Positions 16,347 to 24,270 of a stretch of DNA of 64,000 nucleotides are shown here, piece by piece. The translations under genes were made by a program, and so were the position numbers. A model generated the notes under the pieces. It searched no databases. It was not told the DNA's origin and saw only the letters and a program-made list of their open reading frames with translations. Within the stretch, counting starts at the first letter, position 1, and the number at the start of each line of letters is the position of its first letter. Source of the stretch: Demequina aurantiaca (GTDB taxonomy: Bacteria > Actinomycetota > Actinomycetes > Actinomycetales > Demequinaceae); NCBI RefSeq assembly GCF_000975135.1, contig NZ_BBRF01000001.1:42423-106422 (forward strand), written 5' to 3'.

Positions 16347-17237
16347 ATGGGAGTCGCGAATCTGATGGCCGAAATCTTCAACGCCGTACTCATGGTGTTC
16401 ATCGTCGCCACGATGTTGTCCGCAGGACTGTCGACCACCCTCGGTCAGATCCGCGCCGTCTTTTCGCGCTGGGGCCTGGTCATTGCCGTGCTCCTCACCG
16501 GTTTTGTGGTTCGCCCCCTCGTTGGTTGGGGCGTCGCAGAGATCTTCTCGCTAGCTGTCCCTGCTTTCATCGCCATGGCCCTGCTGTGGGCGTGCCCAGG
16601 CGCGCCATTCGGCACCAAGCTTGTCGTGGCATCCAAGGGTGACGTGCAGACGGGCGCCGTTCTCCAGGTCGTCATGGCGTCGCTGGGTTCCATCACCTTT
16701 GCGCCCACCGCCAACGCCATCATCGGCGCTGCAGACCTGGGCGCCGACGTCTCGCTTCCCGTGGGGGAACTCATCAAGACCGTGGCGGTCCTGCAACTGG
16801 TGCCCTTCGCACTCGGGCTTTTCATCCGCCACTGGACTCCCAAGCGTGCCAAGAAGTGGAACGTGCCCATCGGCAAGACTGCTGGGATCACGTTCTACGC
16901 AGTGCTCGCTGGAGCGCTGCTCGGCAGCTGGGAGACCCTCTCGGACCTCATCGGCTCTCGCGTCATCCTCGCGGCCATCGTCGCCTCCGCCCTCATGATC
17001 GCCGCCGGCTGGTTCATCTCCTCCGGGGGCCGTCAACAGCGCAAGGCGACCGCACTCATTCAGCCGTGCACCAACTCGGGCCCGGCGTTCGCGGCTGTCG
17101 CGCTCGCGTTCGACAACGATCCGGAGATCTTGGGAGCCATCACGGGCATCCTCTTGTTCCAGATCGTCGTGGGACTGGTGGTTGCCGCCCGAGCGTCACG
17201 GAAAGATGCGCCCGCTGAGGAGCCCGTCACCGCGTGA
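16347..17237 (+). CDS. BASS (bile acid:sodium symporter) family transporter
   Basis: Membrane transporter of 296 residues with about nine to ten hydrophobic helices. The conserved signature region is present: KATALIQPCTNSGPAFAAVALAF matches the family pattern of a basic residue, then an N-x-G/P-x-A stretch in the second half, and MALLWACPGAPFGTKLVVASKGD corresponds to the first-half repeat. Family members import bile acids, pantoate, pyruvate, or sulfated steroids with sodium. Next to a sulfatase, uptake of a sulfated organic anion or export/uptake of its product is a plausible but untested role. An alternative start is ATG 16365. It converges on etfA, with a terminator between. Confidence 0.78.
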   Translation: MGVANLMAEIFNAVLMVFIVATMLSAGLSTTLGQIRAVFSRWGLVIAVLLTGFVVRPLVGWGVAEIFSLAVPAFIAMALLWACPGAPFGTKLVVASKGDVQTGAVLQVVMASLGSITFAPTANAIIGAADLGADVSLPVGELIKTVAVLQLVPFALGLFIRHWTPKRAKKWNVPIGKTAGITFYAVLAGALLGSWETLSDLIGSRVILAAIVASALMIAAGWFISSGGRQQRKATALIQPCTNSGPAFAAVALAFDNDPEILGAITGILLFQIVVGLVVAARASRKDAPAEEPVTA

Positions 17238-17242
17238 GAGAT

Positions 17243-17262
17243 GCCGTGACGACCGTCACGGC
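17243..17262. terminator. Bidirectional terminator between the BASS gene and etfA
   Basis: Perfect 8-bp stem GCCGTGAC / GTCACGGC with loop GACC between two convergent stop codons. No T-run. Confidence 0.65.
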
Positions 17263-17267
17263 GCCCA

Positions 17268-18230
17268 TCAGTTCGCGCGGTGCGCCTTCACTGCCTCGAT
17301 GGCCTGAGGCAGCACGTCGAACAGCGAGCCGACCACGCCGAAGTCACAGATCTCAAAGATGGGCGCGTCCGGGTCCATGTTGATGGCCACGATGGTGCCG
17401 GAGGCCTGCATGCCGCCACGATGGTGGACCGCTCCGGAGATTCCGCATGCGACGTAGAGCGCCGGGGTCACGGTCGTACCGGTCTGGCCGACCATGTGTT
17501 CGTGGCTGATCCAGCCCTCGTCGGTGGCGTCGCGACTTGCGCCCACGGCGCCGCCCAGGAGTTCTGCCAGCTCAGTCACCAGCGCGTAGTCGCCGCCAGT
17601 GCCGCGACCGCCCGAGACGACCACGGGCGCTTCGGCCAGCGGCACTCCCTCAATCGGGGCGACGGGCTCGACCGCGGTGATGGTCTCGCGTGTCGCGGGA
17701 AGCTGGACGGAAATCGGCACGATGCTCGCGGCACCGGGCACCTCGGCGGCCGATGCTGTGGTGGTGTTGGGTCGCACGCCCACGATCGCCTTGCCGGCGA
17801 TGCGGGTGCGCACGTTCCAGGTCGCGGCGAAGACGGTCTGGAAGGCCTCGACCTCACCGTCGACAAACTCGACGCCAGCAGCATCTACGACGACGCCTGC
17901 ACCGGTAGTCACGGCAAGCCGCGTCACGATCTCCTTGTTGAGGAAGGTGGAGACAACCAGCAGCAGCGACGAGTCCTCGGTCGCGGCGGCAATGGCCGCA
18001 GCGGCCTTCGCGGGGTAGCGGGCCTCAGCACCAATGGCGGCGACGCGAACCTCTGCCGCGCCGAACTCACCCAACTGGGCCACAGCATCGGCATCGGGCT
18101 CTGTGCCCAGCCACACGGCCACGGGTGTCCCGAGCGAACGTGCGAGCGTCAGGGCCTCGAGCGTGGGGCGGGCGACCGCACCGTCACGCAACTCGACCAG
18201 GACGGCAATGGGGTTGTCTGCGGTGCTCAT
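17268..18230 (-). CDS. etfA: Electron transfer flavoprotein, alpha subunit
   Basis: FAD-carrying subunit of ETF, 320 residues, the usual length. The N-terminal half is the ETF alpha/beta-like fold; the C-terminal half has the FAD domain with VVSGGRGTGG, VGASRDATDEGW, QTGTTVTPALYVACGISGAVHH and AINMDPDAPIFEICDFG. It takes electrons from acyl-CoA or other flavin dehydrogenases and passes them to a quinone oxidoreductase. The start overlaps the etfB stop by four bases. In many actinobacteria etfBA lies close to iscS-mnmA; here 5 kb of accessory genes separate them. Confidence 0.94.
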   Translation of the reverse strand: MSTADNPIAVLVELRDGAVARPTLEALTLARSLGTPVAVWLGTEPDADAVAQLGEFGAAEVRVAAIGAEARYPAKAAAAIAAATEDSSLLLVVSTFLNKEIVTRLAVTTGAGVVVDAAGVEFVDGEVEAFQTVFAATWNVRTRIAGKAIVGVRPNTTTASAAEVPGAASIVPISVQLPATRETITAVEPVAPIEGVPLAEAPVVVSGGRGTGGDYALVTELAELLGGAVGASRDATDEGWISHEHMVGQTGTTVTPALYVACGISGAVHHRGGMQASGTIVAINMDPDAPIFEICDFGVVGSLFDVLPQAIEAVKAHRAN

Positions 18231-19015
18231 GCGAGTCCCTTCTCAATGAGGAACGCGGCCAAGGCGTTTCCGCCCTCCCCCGTGTCGGTCACGATCTGCT
18301 GATCCGCCCGCGGTGGGCGCGGCGAGGCGTCCACCACCGTGGTGCGGGACGCACCCGCGCCGACGGTCGCGGCGTCCACGCCGAGGTCCGCGAGCGACCA
18401 CTGCACCACCTCGGCCTTGCGCGCCGCCATGATCAGCTTGAAGTTGGGATAGCGCGGCTTATTCAACTCGTCGGTCACGGACACGACCGCGGGTAGCGGC
18501 GCGGTGACGGTCTCATGGGCGTCGGGCAGGTGGCGCACGATGGTGGCACTGCCGTCGCCAACCTCCAATGACGATGCGAGGGTGAGCTGCGACCAGTCCA
18601 GTTCGGCCGCGAGCGCGGTAGGCAACATCGATGTCAGCCCGTCAAGGGCGGCCATGCCGGTGATGACCAGGTCGAGTGGGTTCTCATCGTGAACCTTGCG
18701 GATCGCTGCGGCGAGGACCGCGGCGGTGCCGAAGACGTCGGAGCCGGCCACGGCATCGTCGTTGACGTGAATCGCGTGATTGGCGCCCAGCTGAAGCGCC
18801 TTGCGCACGGCGGCCACGGCATCGGCGCCGCCGACGGTGAGTGCATAGACCTCGCCCTCGCCCGCGGCCTCGACCAACTGCAAGGCCGCCTCGACCGCGT
18901 TCTCGTCGAGCTCGTTCATTGAGCCATCGTCCGCCGTACGGGTCACGGTGCCGTCAGTGAACGAGCGCTGTGACTGAAGGTCGGGAGTGAACTTGACTGT
19001 GACCAGAATTCGCAT
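18227..19015 (-). CDS. etfB: Electron transfer flavoprotein, beta subunit
   Basis: AMP-binding subunit of ETF, 262 residues. It begins MRILVTVKFTPDLQ, and the family segment with the ETF signature lies near DLVITGMAALDGLTSMLPTALAAEL and ELNKPRYPNFKLIMAARKAEV. First gene of the etfBA pair, with a four-base overlap. A TAGTCT hexamer six bases before ATG 19015 suggests a leaderless transcript. Confidence 0.94.
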   Translation of the reverse strand: MRILVTVKFTPDLQSQRSFTDGTVTRTADDGSMNELDENAVEAALQLVEAAGEGEVYALTVGGADAVAAVRKALQLGANHAIHVNDDAVAGSDVFGTAAVLAAAIRKVHDENPLDLVITGMAALDGLTSMLPTALAAELDWSQLTLASSLEVGDGSATIVRHLPDAHETVTAPLPAVVSVTDELNKPRYPNFKLIMAARKAEVVQWSLADLGVDAATVGAGASRTTVVDASPRPPRADQQIVTDTGEGGNALAAFLIEKGLA

Positions 19016-19021
19016 GGGTAC

Positions 19022-19027
19022 AGACTA
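19022..19027 (-). promoter_or_regulatory. -10 box of etfB (leaderless)
   Basis: TAGTCT on the minus strand, six bases before the start codon. Confidence 0.5.
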
Positions 19028-19132
19028 GCGGCGCGCGCGGGCGACGTCACCAGGCTGCCTCACGTCATCAGGCGGGAACGCCGCAGGCGTGGCAGGCGTT
19101 CACCTCTCACCCCCCAATCGCAAGGAGCGCCC

Positions 19133-19819
19133 ATGCCTACCGCCGCCACCTCCACCGCCGATTCCCTCCAGCAACTGGACCCCACCGCCGAGTTGAACCG
19201 TCAGGTCGATGCCTACGTGGCCATGGGCTATCCCGAGCTTGCGGGCGTAGACGAGGCGGCCTTTCGCGCACTCTTCGAGCCGCTAGCCCAGCCTCTCGCC
19301 GATGCAGTTGCCGCCGGCTTAGACCTCGCCGTCAGCGACAGTCGCGTCCCGTTTGTCGCGGTGGTGACCGATGCGGTCATGTCGCCTGAGCCGCGGGTAC
19401 CTTTGCTCCGTGCCGGGCGCGGCAAGAAGGAGGGCATCTTGGACCGCAACTACGGTGAGAACGGCCTCGCGCCGTACCGCGCGATGGACGGCCTCGACGT
19501 GCCCGATGCCCCCGTGTACCTGCTGCTCGACGTGGAGCGCGGGGACGAATTCAAGAACGTCAAGCCCATGAACGCCACGCCCGTCATCGCCGAGCGCGGT
19601 CGCACCGTACTGACCATTGCGGAGGGGCTGTCTTTCAACGCGGCGTTCCCGGACAAGCTCATCAAGAATCACTGCTTTATGCTTGCCGGCTCGCACGAGG
19701 GAAATCGCCGCGTGCCCGCCATCTGGATCTCCGCCGGCGCCCCCAAGCTGGGGTGGTGCTTCCAGGGCGTGGAACACACGTGGCTGGGCATCGCATCGGC
19801 CGCGGGACGTGCGATCTAG
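19133..19819 (+). CDS. Conserved actinobacterial protein, DUF5701-like
   Basis: Soluble protein of 228 residues with no signal peptide or membrane helix. I recognise it as DUF5701-like from its opening (LDPTAELNRQVDAYVAMGYPELAGVDEAAFRALFEPL) and a conserved central block that includes NYGENGLAPYRAMDGL and the end segment SAGAPKLGWCFQGVEHTWLGIASAAGR. No catalytic motif is evident to me, and the function is unknown. ATG 19133 has AAGGAG six bases upstream. It is 126 bases from the glutamate decarboxylase gene on the same strand, which has its own leader, so co-regulation is uncertain. Confidence 0.7.
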   Translation: MPTAATSTADSLQQLDPTAELNRQVDAYVAMGYPELAGVDEAAFRALFEPLAQPLADAVAAGLDLAVSDSRVPFVAVVTDAVMSPEPRVPLLRAGRGKKEGILDRNYGENGLAPYRAMDGLDVPDAPVYLLLDVERGDEFKNVKPMNATPVIAERGRTVLTIAEGLSFNAAFPDKLIKNHCFMLAGSHEGNRRVPAIWISAGAPKLGWCFQGVEHTWLGIASAAGRAI

Positions 19820-19945
19820 GAGGGAGGAAACGCGCTGAGACACGGACGCTCGTTGTCCCGGCGCACGCGTTCCAGATAGGCGCTAGGTTGGGACCACAAG
19901 CGTCTCGCGAGGCACGCGGGCGCGCTCAACCGAGGGAACCCAGAC

Positions 19946-21343
19946 ATGAGTAGCGCACCCGCTCCCGAGGGCCGCGAGCCCCGCCACGTCGATATCAACG
20001 CCATCTTCGCCTCCGACGGCGAGACCCACGACATTCCACTGTTCGAGCTACCGGAAGGCCAACTCGACAAGGACATCGCCTACCAGCTGGTGCACGACGA
20101 AGCCATGCTCGATGGAAATGCGCGCCTCAACCTCGCCACCTTTGTCACCACGTGGATGGACAGCGCCGCACAGAAGCTGTACGCGGAGACCGTCGACAAG
20201 AACATGATCGACAAGGACGAGTATCCCAAGACGGCAGAGATCGAGACCCGTTGCTGGCGGATTCTTGCGGGCCTGTGGAACGCCCCCGATCCCGAACGCT
20301 CCATTGGGACCTCCACCGTCGGCTCGTCCGAAGCCGCCATGCTTGCGGGGCTCGCCATGATGCGCCGCTGGCGCAACAAGCGACGCGAGGCGGGCGAAGC
20401 CTTCGATCGACCCAACCTGGTCATGAGTGCGGGCGTGCAGGTGTGCTGGGAGAAGTTCTGCAACTACTGGGACATCGAGATGCGCCTGGTTCCCGTCTCT
20501 ACCGCGCACCCCGCGATGGATGGCGAGTCCATGCTTCCCTTCGTCGACGAGAACACCATTGGCGTGGTCGCGATCATGGGCGTGACCTACACCGGCGTGT
20601 ACGAGCCGGTCGAGGAGATTTGCGCCGCCCTCGACGGCCTGCAGGAACGCACCGGGCTGGACGTACCCGTGCACGTTGACGGCGCATCGGGCGGCATGAT
20701 CGCCCCGTTCGTGCAGCCCGACCTGGTGTGGGACTTCCGCCTTCCCCGCGTGGTCTCGATCAACACCTCGGGCCACAAGTACGGCCTGGTCTACCCCGGG
20801 CTGGGCTGGGCAATCTGGCGAAGCGAGGAGTACCTGCCCGAAGACATGATCTTCCGTGTCAGTTACCTGGGCGGCAACATGCCCACGCTCGCACTCAACT
20901 TCTCGCGCCCCGGCGCTCAGGTCCTGCTGCAGTACTACCTGTTCATGCGCCTGGGCCGCGAGGGTTACACGGCCGTGCAGAACGCGACCCGCAACGTCGC
21001 GATGCACCTGTCCGAGCACATCGGCAAGATGCCAGCATTTGAGCTGGTCAGCGATGGCTCCGACATCCCTGTCTTCGCGTGGAAGCTCAAGGAGGGGTAC
21101 ACGGACAACTGGAACCTCTACAACCTGTCCGACCGTCTGCGTGGCAAGGGCTGGCTGATCCCGGCGTACCCGCTACCGGAGGACCTCGAGGAGGTCGTCG
21201 TTCAGCGCATCGTGGTCCGCAACGGGCTGGGGTACAACCTCGCGCGTGATCTTCTTGCCGACATCGATGAATGCGTCGCGTGGCTGGATGGCCTGGACGG
21301 CCCGATTCCTTCCGAGCACGTCGAGCCTGGGTTTACTCACTAG
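19946..21343 (+). CDS. Glutamate decarboxylase
   Basis: PLP enzyme that converts L-glutamate to GABA and CO2, 465 residues, the usual GadA/B length. The PLP lysine is Lys278 in SGHKYGLVYPG; STVGSSEAAMLAGLAM and HVDGASGGMIAPF bind phosphate and the pyridine ring. Family use is acid resistance or GABA metabolism, usually with a GadC antiporter. No antiporter, GABA transaminase or succinate-semialdehyde dehydrogenase is nearby. ATG 19946 has GAGGGAA upstream. The last 11 bases overlap the convergent YrhK-like gene. Confidence 0.95.
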   Translation: MSSAPAPEGREPRHVDINAIFASDGETHDIPLFELPEGQLDKDIAYQLVHDEAMLDGNARLNLATFVTTWMDSAAQKLYAETVDKNMIDKDEYPKTAEIETRCWRILAGLWNAPDPERSIGTSTVGSSEAAMLAGLAMMRRWRNKRREAGEAFDRPNLVMSAGVQVCWEKFCNYWDIEMRLVPVSTAHPAMDGESMLPFVDENTIGVVAIMGVTYTGVYEPVEEICAALDGLQERTGLDVPVHVDGASGGMIAPFVQPDLVWDFRLPRVVSINTSGHKYGLVYPGLGWAIWRSEEYLPEDMIFRVSYLGGNMPTLALNFSRPGAQVLLQYYLFMRLGREGYTAVQNATRNVAMHLSEHIGKMPAFELVSDGSDIPVFAWKLKEGYTDNWNLYNLSDRLRGKGWLIPAYPLPEDLEEVVVQRIVVRNGLGYNLARDLLADIDECVAWLDGLDGPIPSEHVEPGFTH

Positions 21344-21986
21344 CGGCTGGCGCGGTCTCTCGCTCGGTCACCGCCGGGCGGGTGGCTACGGCCGCTGCGA
21401 AGAAGCATGCCGCACCGACGATGGTGCCAATATTCGCCCATGCCAGATTCAGGACCTCATTCGAGTCCGGAAGTACATAGGCGCCCGCCGCGGAGCCGGC
21501 GAACGCGACGCATCCAGCGAAGCCTGTCCACACCGCCCCCGGTGTGCGCGCGAAGAAGTCCCAGAGTTCGTGCTGTCGCCGCAATGCCGCAAGCGCAAAC
21601 GCCGAGGAAATAAGGAACGCCACCGAGCCCCACAGGTCCGCACTCCAGCCGATGCCCACCGCATCGGGCGTCGTGACGGCAGCCCGCCACGCCTGAAAGG
21701 TGCTGACATTAAAGAGCAGCGTTCCAACCAACTGAATGGCCGCGGCCCACCAGTCGAAAGCATCGCCCGTGGTCGAGGACCTCCACGGTGGGCGCCGCCC
21801 TTCGAGAAGCAACTGCAACGTCGCGGCGGTCGTAAAAAACAACGAGCCGATGAAGAAGGTGAGATTCGCGGTGACCGCACCTACGGCATCGGCGTACCAG
21901 GGCCACGGGCCGATGAAAAAGAACAACGATCCGATCGCGAAGCCGATCGCCTCACGACGCATTCGTATGAACCGCGCGCTATGCAT
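21333..21986 (-). CDS. YrhK-like integral membrane protein
   Basis: Membrane protein of 217 residues with about six helices in pairs, e.g. AIGFAIGSLFFFIGPWPWYADAVG, ANLTFFIGSLFFTTAATLQLLLEG, WSADLWGSVAFLISSAFALAAL and LAWANIGTIVGAACFFAAAVAT. The repeated F-x-I-G-S-L-F-F units resemble the YrhK domain, here apparently duplicated; I hold this assignment loosely. Function is unknown. A TAGCCT hexamer six bases before the start suggests a leaderless mRNA. The 3' end overlaps glutamate decarboxylase by 11 bases on the other strand. Confidence 0.6.
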   Translation of the reverse strand: MHSARFIRMRREAIGFAIGSLFFFIGPWPWYADAVGAVTANLTFFIGSLFFTTAATLQLLLEGRRPPWRSSTTGDAFDWWAAAIQLVGTLLFNVSTFQAWRAAVTTPDAVGIGWSADLWGSVAFLISSAFALAALRRQHELWDFFARTPGAVWTGFAGCVAFAGSAAGAYVLPDSNEVLNLAWANIGTIVGAACFFAAAVATRPAVTERETAPAASE

Positions 21987-21992
21987 GACCCC

Positions 21993-21998
21993 AGGCTA
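21993..21998 (-). promoter_or_regulatory. -10 box of the YrhK-like gene (leaderless)
   Basis: TAGCCT on the minus strand, six bases before ATG 21986. Confidence 0.45.
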
Positions 21999-22078
21999 GG
22001 GCACGGCACAGACGCACGGTCAGTGCGCGATACGCGCCGTTCACTTCACTGTCACGGTAGTCCTGCACAATAGAGGAC

Positions 22079-24220
22079 ATGACAATCAAGCGTGCGAACG
22101 CGCACACCACGCAGCCCTCCCCCACCCCACACCTCCTGGGAGTACACCTGGTCGACGGCGGCGTCACCGTAGGCGTCTACGCCGCGCACGCGACTCGCGT
22201 GGAACTCTGCCTGTTCGACGAGGACGGCAATGAGTCGCGAATCGACCTGGTGGGTCCGGACACCGGAAACTGGCACGCATTCATTCCTGGTCTTGAGGCC
22301 GGACAGCGCTACGGTTTGCGCGCGCACGGGCCCTGGCGGCCCAAGCACGGCCACCGCTACAACCCCGCCAAGCTACTGCTCGACCCGTACGGCCGCGGCA
22401 TCGACGGCCAGATGACCAACATGAGCGACCCCGCGGCAAAGGTCCTCCTGAGCAACCGCGAACCCGCGGACTCGGCGCCTGAGATGCCGCGTTCCGTCAT
22501 CACCACCAAGACCGGCCACGACTGGAAACACCCCAAGCCGCGCGTGCCCTGGGTGGACTCCGTGGTCTATGAGATCCACGTCAAGGGCTTTACGCAGCTC
22601 ATGCCGGGCGTTCCCGAACACCTGCGCGGCACGTACGCCGGCCTGGCCCACCCCGCCTCCGTCGAGTACTTGGTGAACTTGGGTGTCACGGCCGTGGAGC
22701 TGCTGCCCATCCAAGCGTTCGCGAACGAGCCGCACCTCGAACACTCCGGCCTGACCAACTATTGGGGCTATTCGACCCTCGGGTTCTTTGCCCCACACGC
22801 GGCCTACGCGACAGCCGAGGCGCGTGAGGCGGGTGCCCAAGCGGTACAGGAGGAGTTCGCCGGAATGGTCGAACTGCTGCACCAGGCGGGACTCGAGGTC
22901 ATCCTCGATGTGGTCTACAACCACACGTGCGAGGGTTCCTCGACCGACCGCGTGCTCAGCTGGAAGGGCCTCGACAACCTCAGCTATTACCGCAACCAGA
23001 CTCATGCACCCGCGCACTACGACGACACCACTGGCACCGGCAACACGCTCGACTTCAGCCACCCCCGTGTGACCCAGATGGCGCTCGACTCGCTGCGCCA
23101 CTGGGTCAAGGAAATGGGCGTTGATGGCTTCCGGTTCGACCTCGCGGCGACGCTGGGCCGCACGGGGCAGGGCTACTCGGCCAATCACCCCTTCCTGGTC
23201 GCTCTCACCACCGATCCCGTATTGAGCGGCGTCAAACTGATCGCTGAGCCGTGGGATGTTGGCCTAGGCGGCTGGCAAGTAGGTAACTTCCCTCAGCCCA
23301 TGTCCGAATGGAACGACCGCTTCCGCGACTACGCACGCACATGGTGGTTGCAGACCGGCGCCCGCAATCACCCCACCGTCCCAGAGCTCGCCACGCGCCT
23401 GGCCGGCTCGTCAGATCTGTTCGGCCACTCCGAGCCGTGGGGCATGCGTGGCCCAGTGGCCTCCGTCAACTTTGTGACGGCGCATGACGGCTTCACCGGC
23501 TACGACCTCACGGCCTACAACGGAAAGCACAACGAGGCCAACGGCGAGGATAACCGCGACGGGACGGACAACAACCGCTCCTACAACCACGGCGTTGAGG
23601 GCCCGACGGACGATGCCGACATTCTTGCCGCGCGACGCAAGTCGCTTCGCAATTTGCTCGGCACCACGTTGCTCGCCGCTGGCACGCCGATGCTGCTGGG
23701 GGGCGACGAGATTGGCCGCACCCAAGGCGGCAATAACAACGCGTACTGCCAGGACAACGAGATCTCGTGGGTCAACTGGGAGCTCGCCGATTGGCAGAAT
23801 GACCTGCACGACTCCATCGCCTACCTCATTCACCTGCGTCGCGACAACGCCGTGCTGCGACCGTCCAAGTTCTACGACGGTGTAGACGAGGATCCCACGG
23901 ACAACAAGTACCGCGCGGACTCCGCTTGGTTTAAGGCTGACGGCTCACACGAGGACGAGGGCTGGTGGGATGACGCCGCGACCCGGACCTTGCAGTTCAT
24001 GCGCTCCACCGTTCTGGACGGCGAGGCCGATGCGCTGGTGGTCATCAACGGGTCCCGCGAGGGAGCCTCGGTCACCATTCCCGCGGACAACGGACCGCTA
24101 TGGAAGCTGGTGTGGGACAGCGCGTGGGAGTCGCCCTCGGAGGCGACGGACGAGCTCGTGGAGCCCGGGCAGTCGCAGGAGCTCGCCGCCGCGAGCGTAC
24201 GACTGTATCTGAGCTGGTAG
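22079..24220 (+). CDS. glgX: Glycogen debranching enzyme GlgX (GH13_11)
   Basis: Isoamylase-type enzyme that cuts alpha-1,6 branches of phosphorylase-limited glycogen, 713 residues. An N-terminal CBM48 (about 15-110) precedes the GH13 barrel. Active-site regions are DVVYNHTCEG, DGFRFDLAATLG (nucleophile Asp), LIAEPWDVG (acid/base Glu) and FVTAHDGFTGYDL. A C-terminal beta domain ends in SQELAAASVRLYLSW. The neighbouring glgE-treS-glgB cluster 13 kb away makes the polymer that GlgX would mobilise. It ends at a shared terminator with the convergent galactanase gene. Confidence 0.94.
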   Translation: MTIKRANAHTTQPSPTPHLLGVHLVDGGVTVGVYAAHATRVELCLFDEDGNESRIDLVGPDTGNWHAFIPGLEAGQRYGLRAHGPWRPKHGHRYNPAKLLLDPYGRGIDGQMTNMSDPAAKVLLSNREPADSAPEMPRSVITTKTGHDWKHPKPRVPWVDSVVYEIHVKGFTQLMPGVPEHLRGTYAGLAHPASVEYLVNLGVTAVELLPIQAFANEPHLEHSGLTNYWGYSTLGFFAPHAAYATAEAREAGAQAVQEEFAGMVELLHQAGLEVILDVVYNHTCEGSSTDRVLSWKGLDNLSYYRNQTHAPAHYDDTTGTGNTLDFSHPRVTQMALDSLRHWVKEMGVDGFRFDLAATLGRTGQGYSANHPFLVALTTDPVLSGVKLIAEPWDVGLGGWQVGNFPQPMSEWNDRFRDYARTWWLQTGARNHPTVPELATRLAGSSDLFGHSEPWGMRGPVASVNFVTAHDGFTGYDLTAYNGKHNEANGEDNRDGTDNNRSYNHGVEGPTDDADILAARRKSLRNLLGTTLLAAGTPMLLGGDEIGRTQGGNNNAYCQDNEISWVNWELADWQNDLHDSIAYLIHLRRDNAVLRPSKFYDGVDEDPTDNKYRADSAWFKADGSHEDEGWWDDAATRTLQFMRSTVLDGEADALVVINGSREGASVTIPADNGPLWKLVWDSAWESPSEATDELVEPGQSQELAAASVRLYLSW

Positions 24221-24222
24221 GG

Positions 24223-24262
24223 CGTGGTGGCCGGGCGCGGAGGAGTGCGCCCGGCCACCACG
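24223..24262. terminator. Bidirectional terminator between glgX and the wall-anchored galactanase
   Basis: Perfect 16-bp stem CGTGGTGGCCGGGCGC / GCGCCCGGCCACCACG with an 8-nt loop, filling the gap between two convergent stop codons. No T-run on either side. Confidence 0.85.
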
Positions 24263-24270
24263 GCTCTGGT

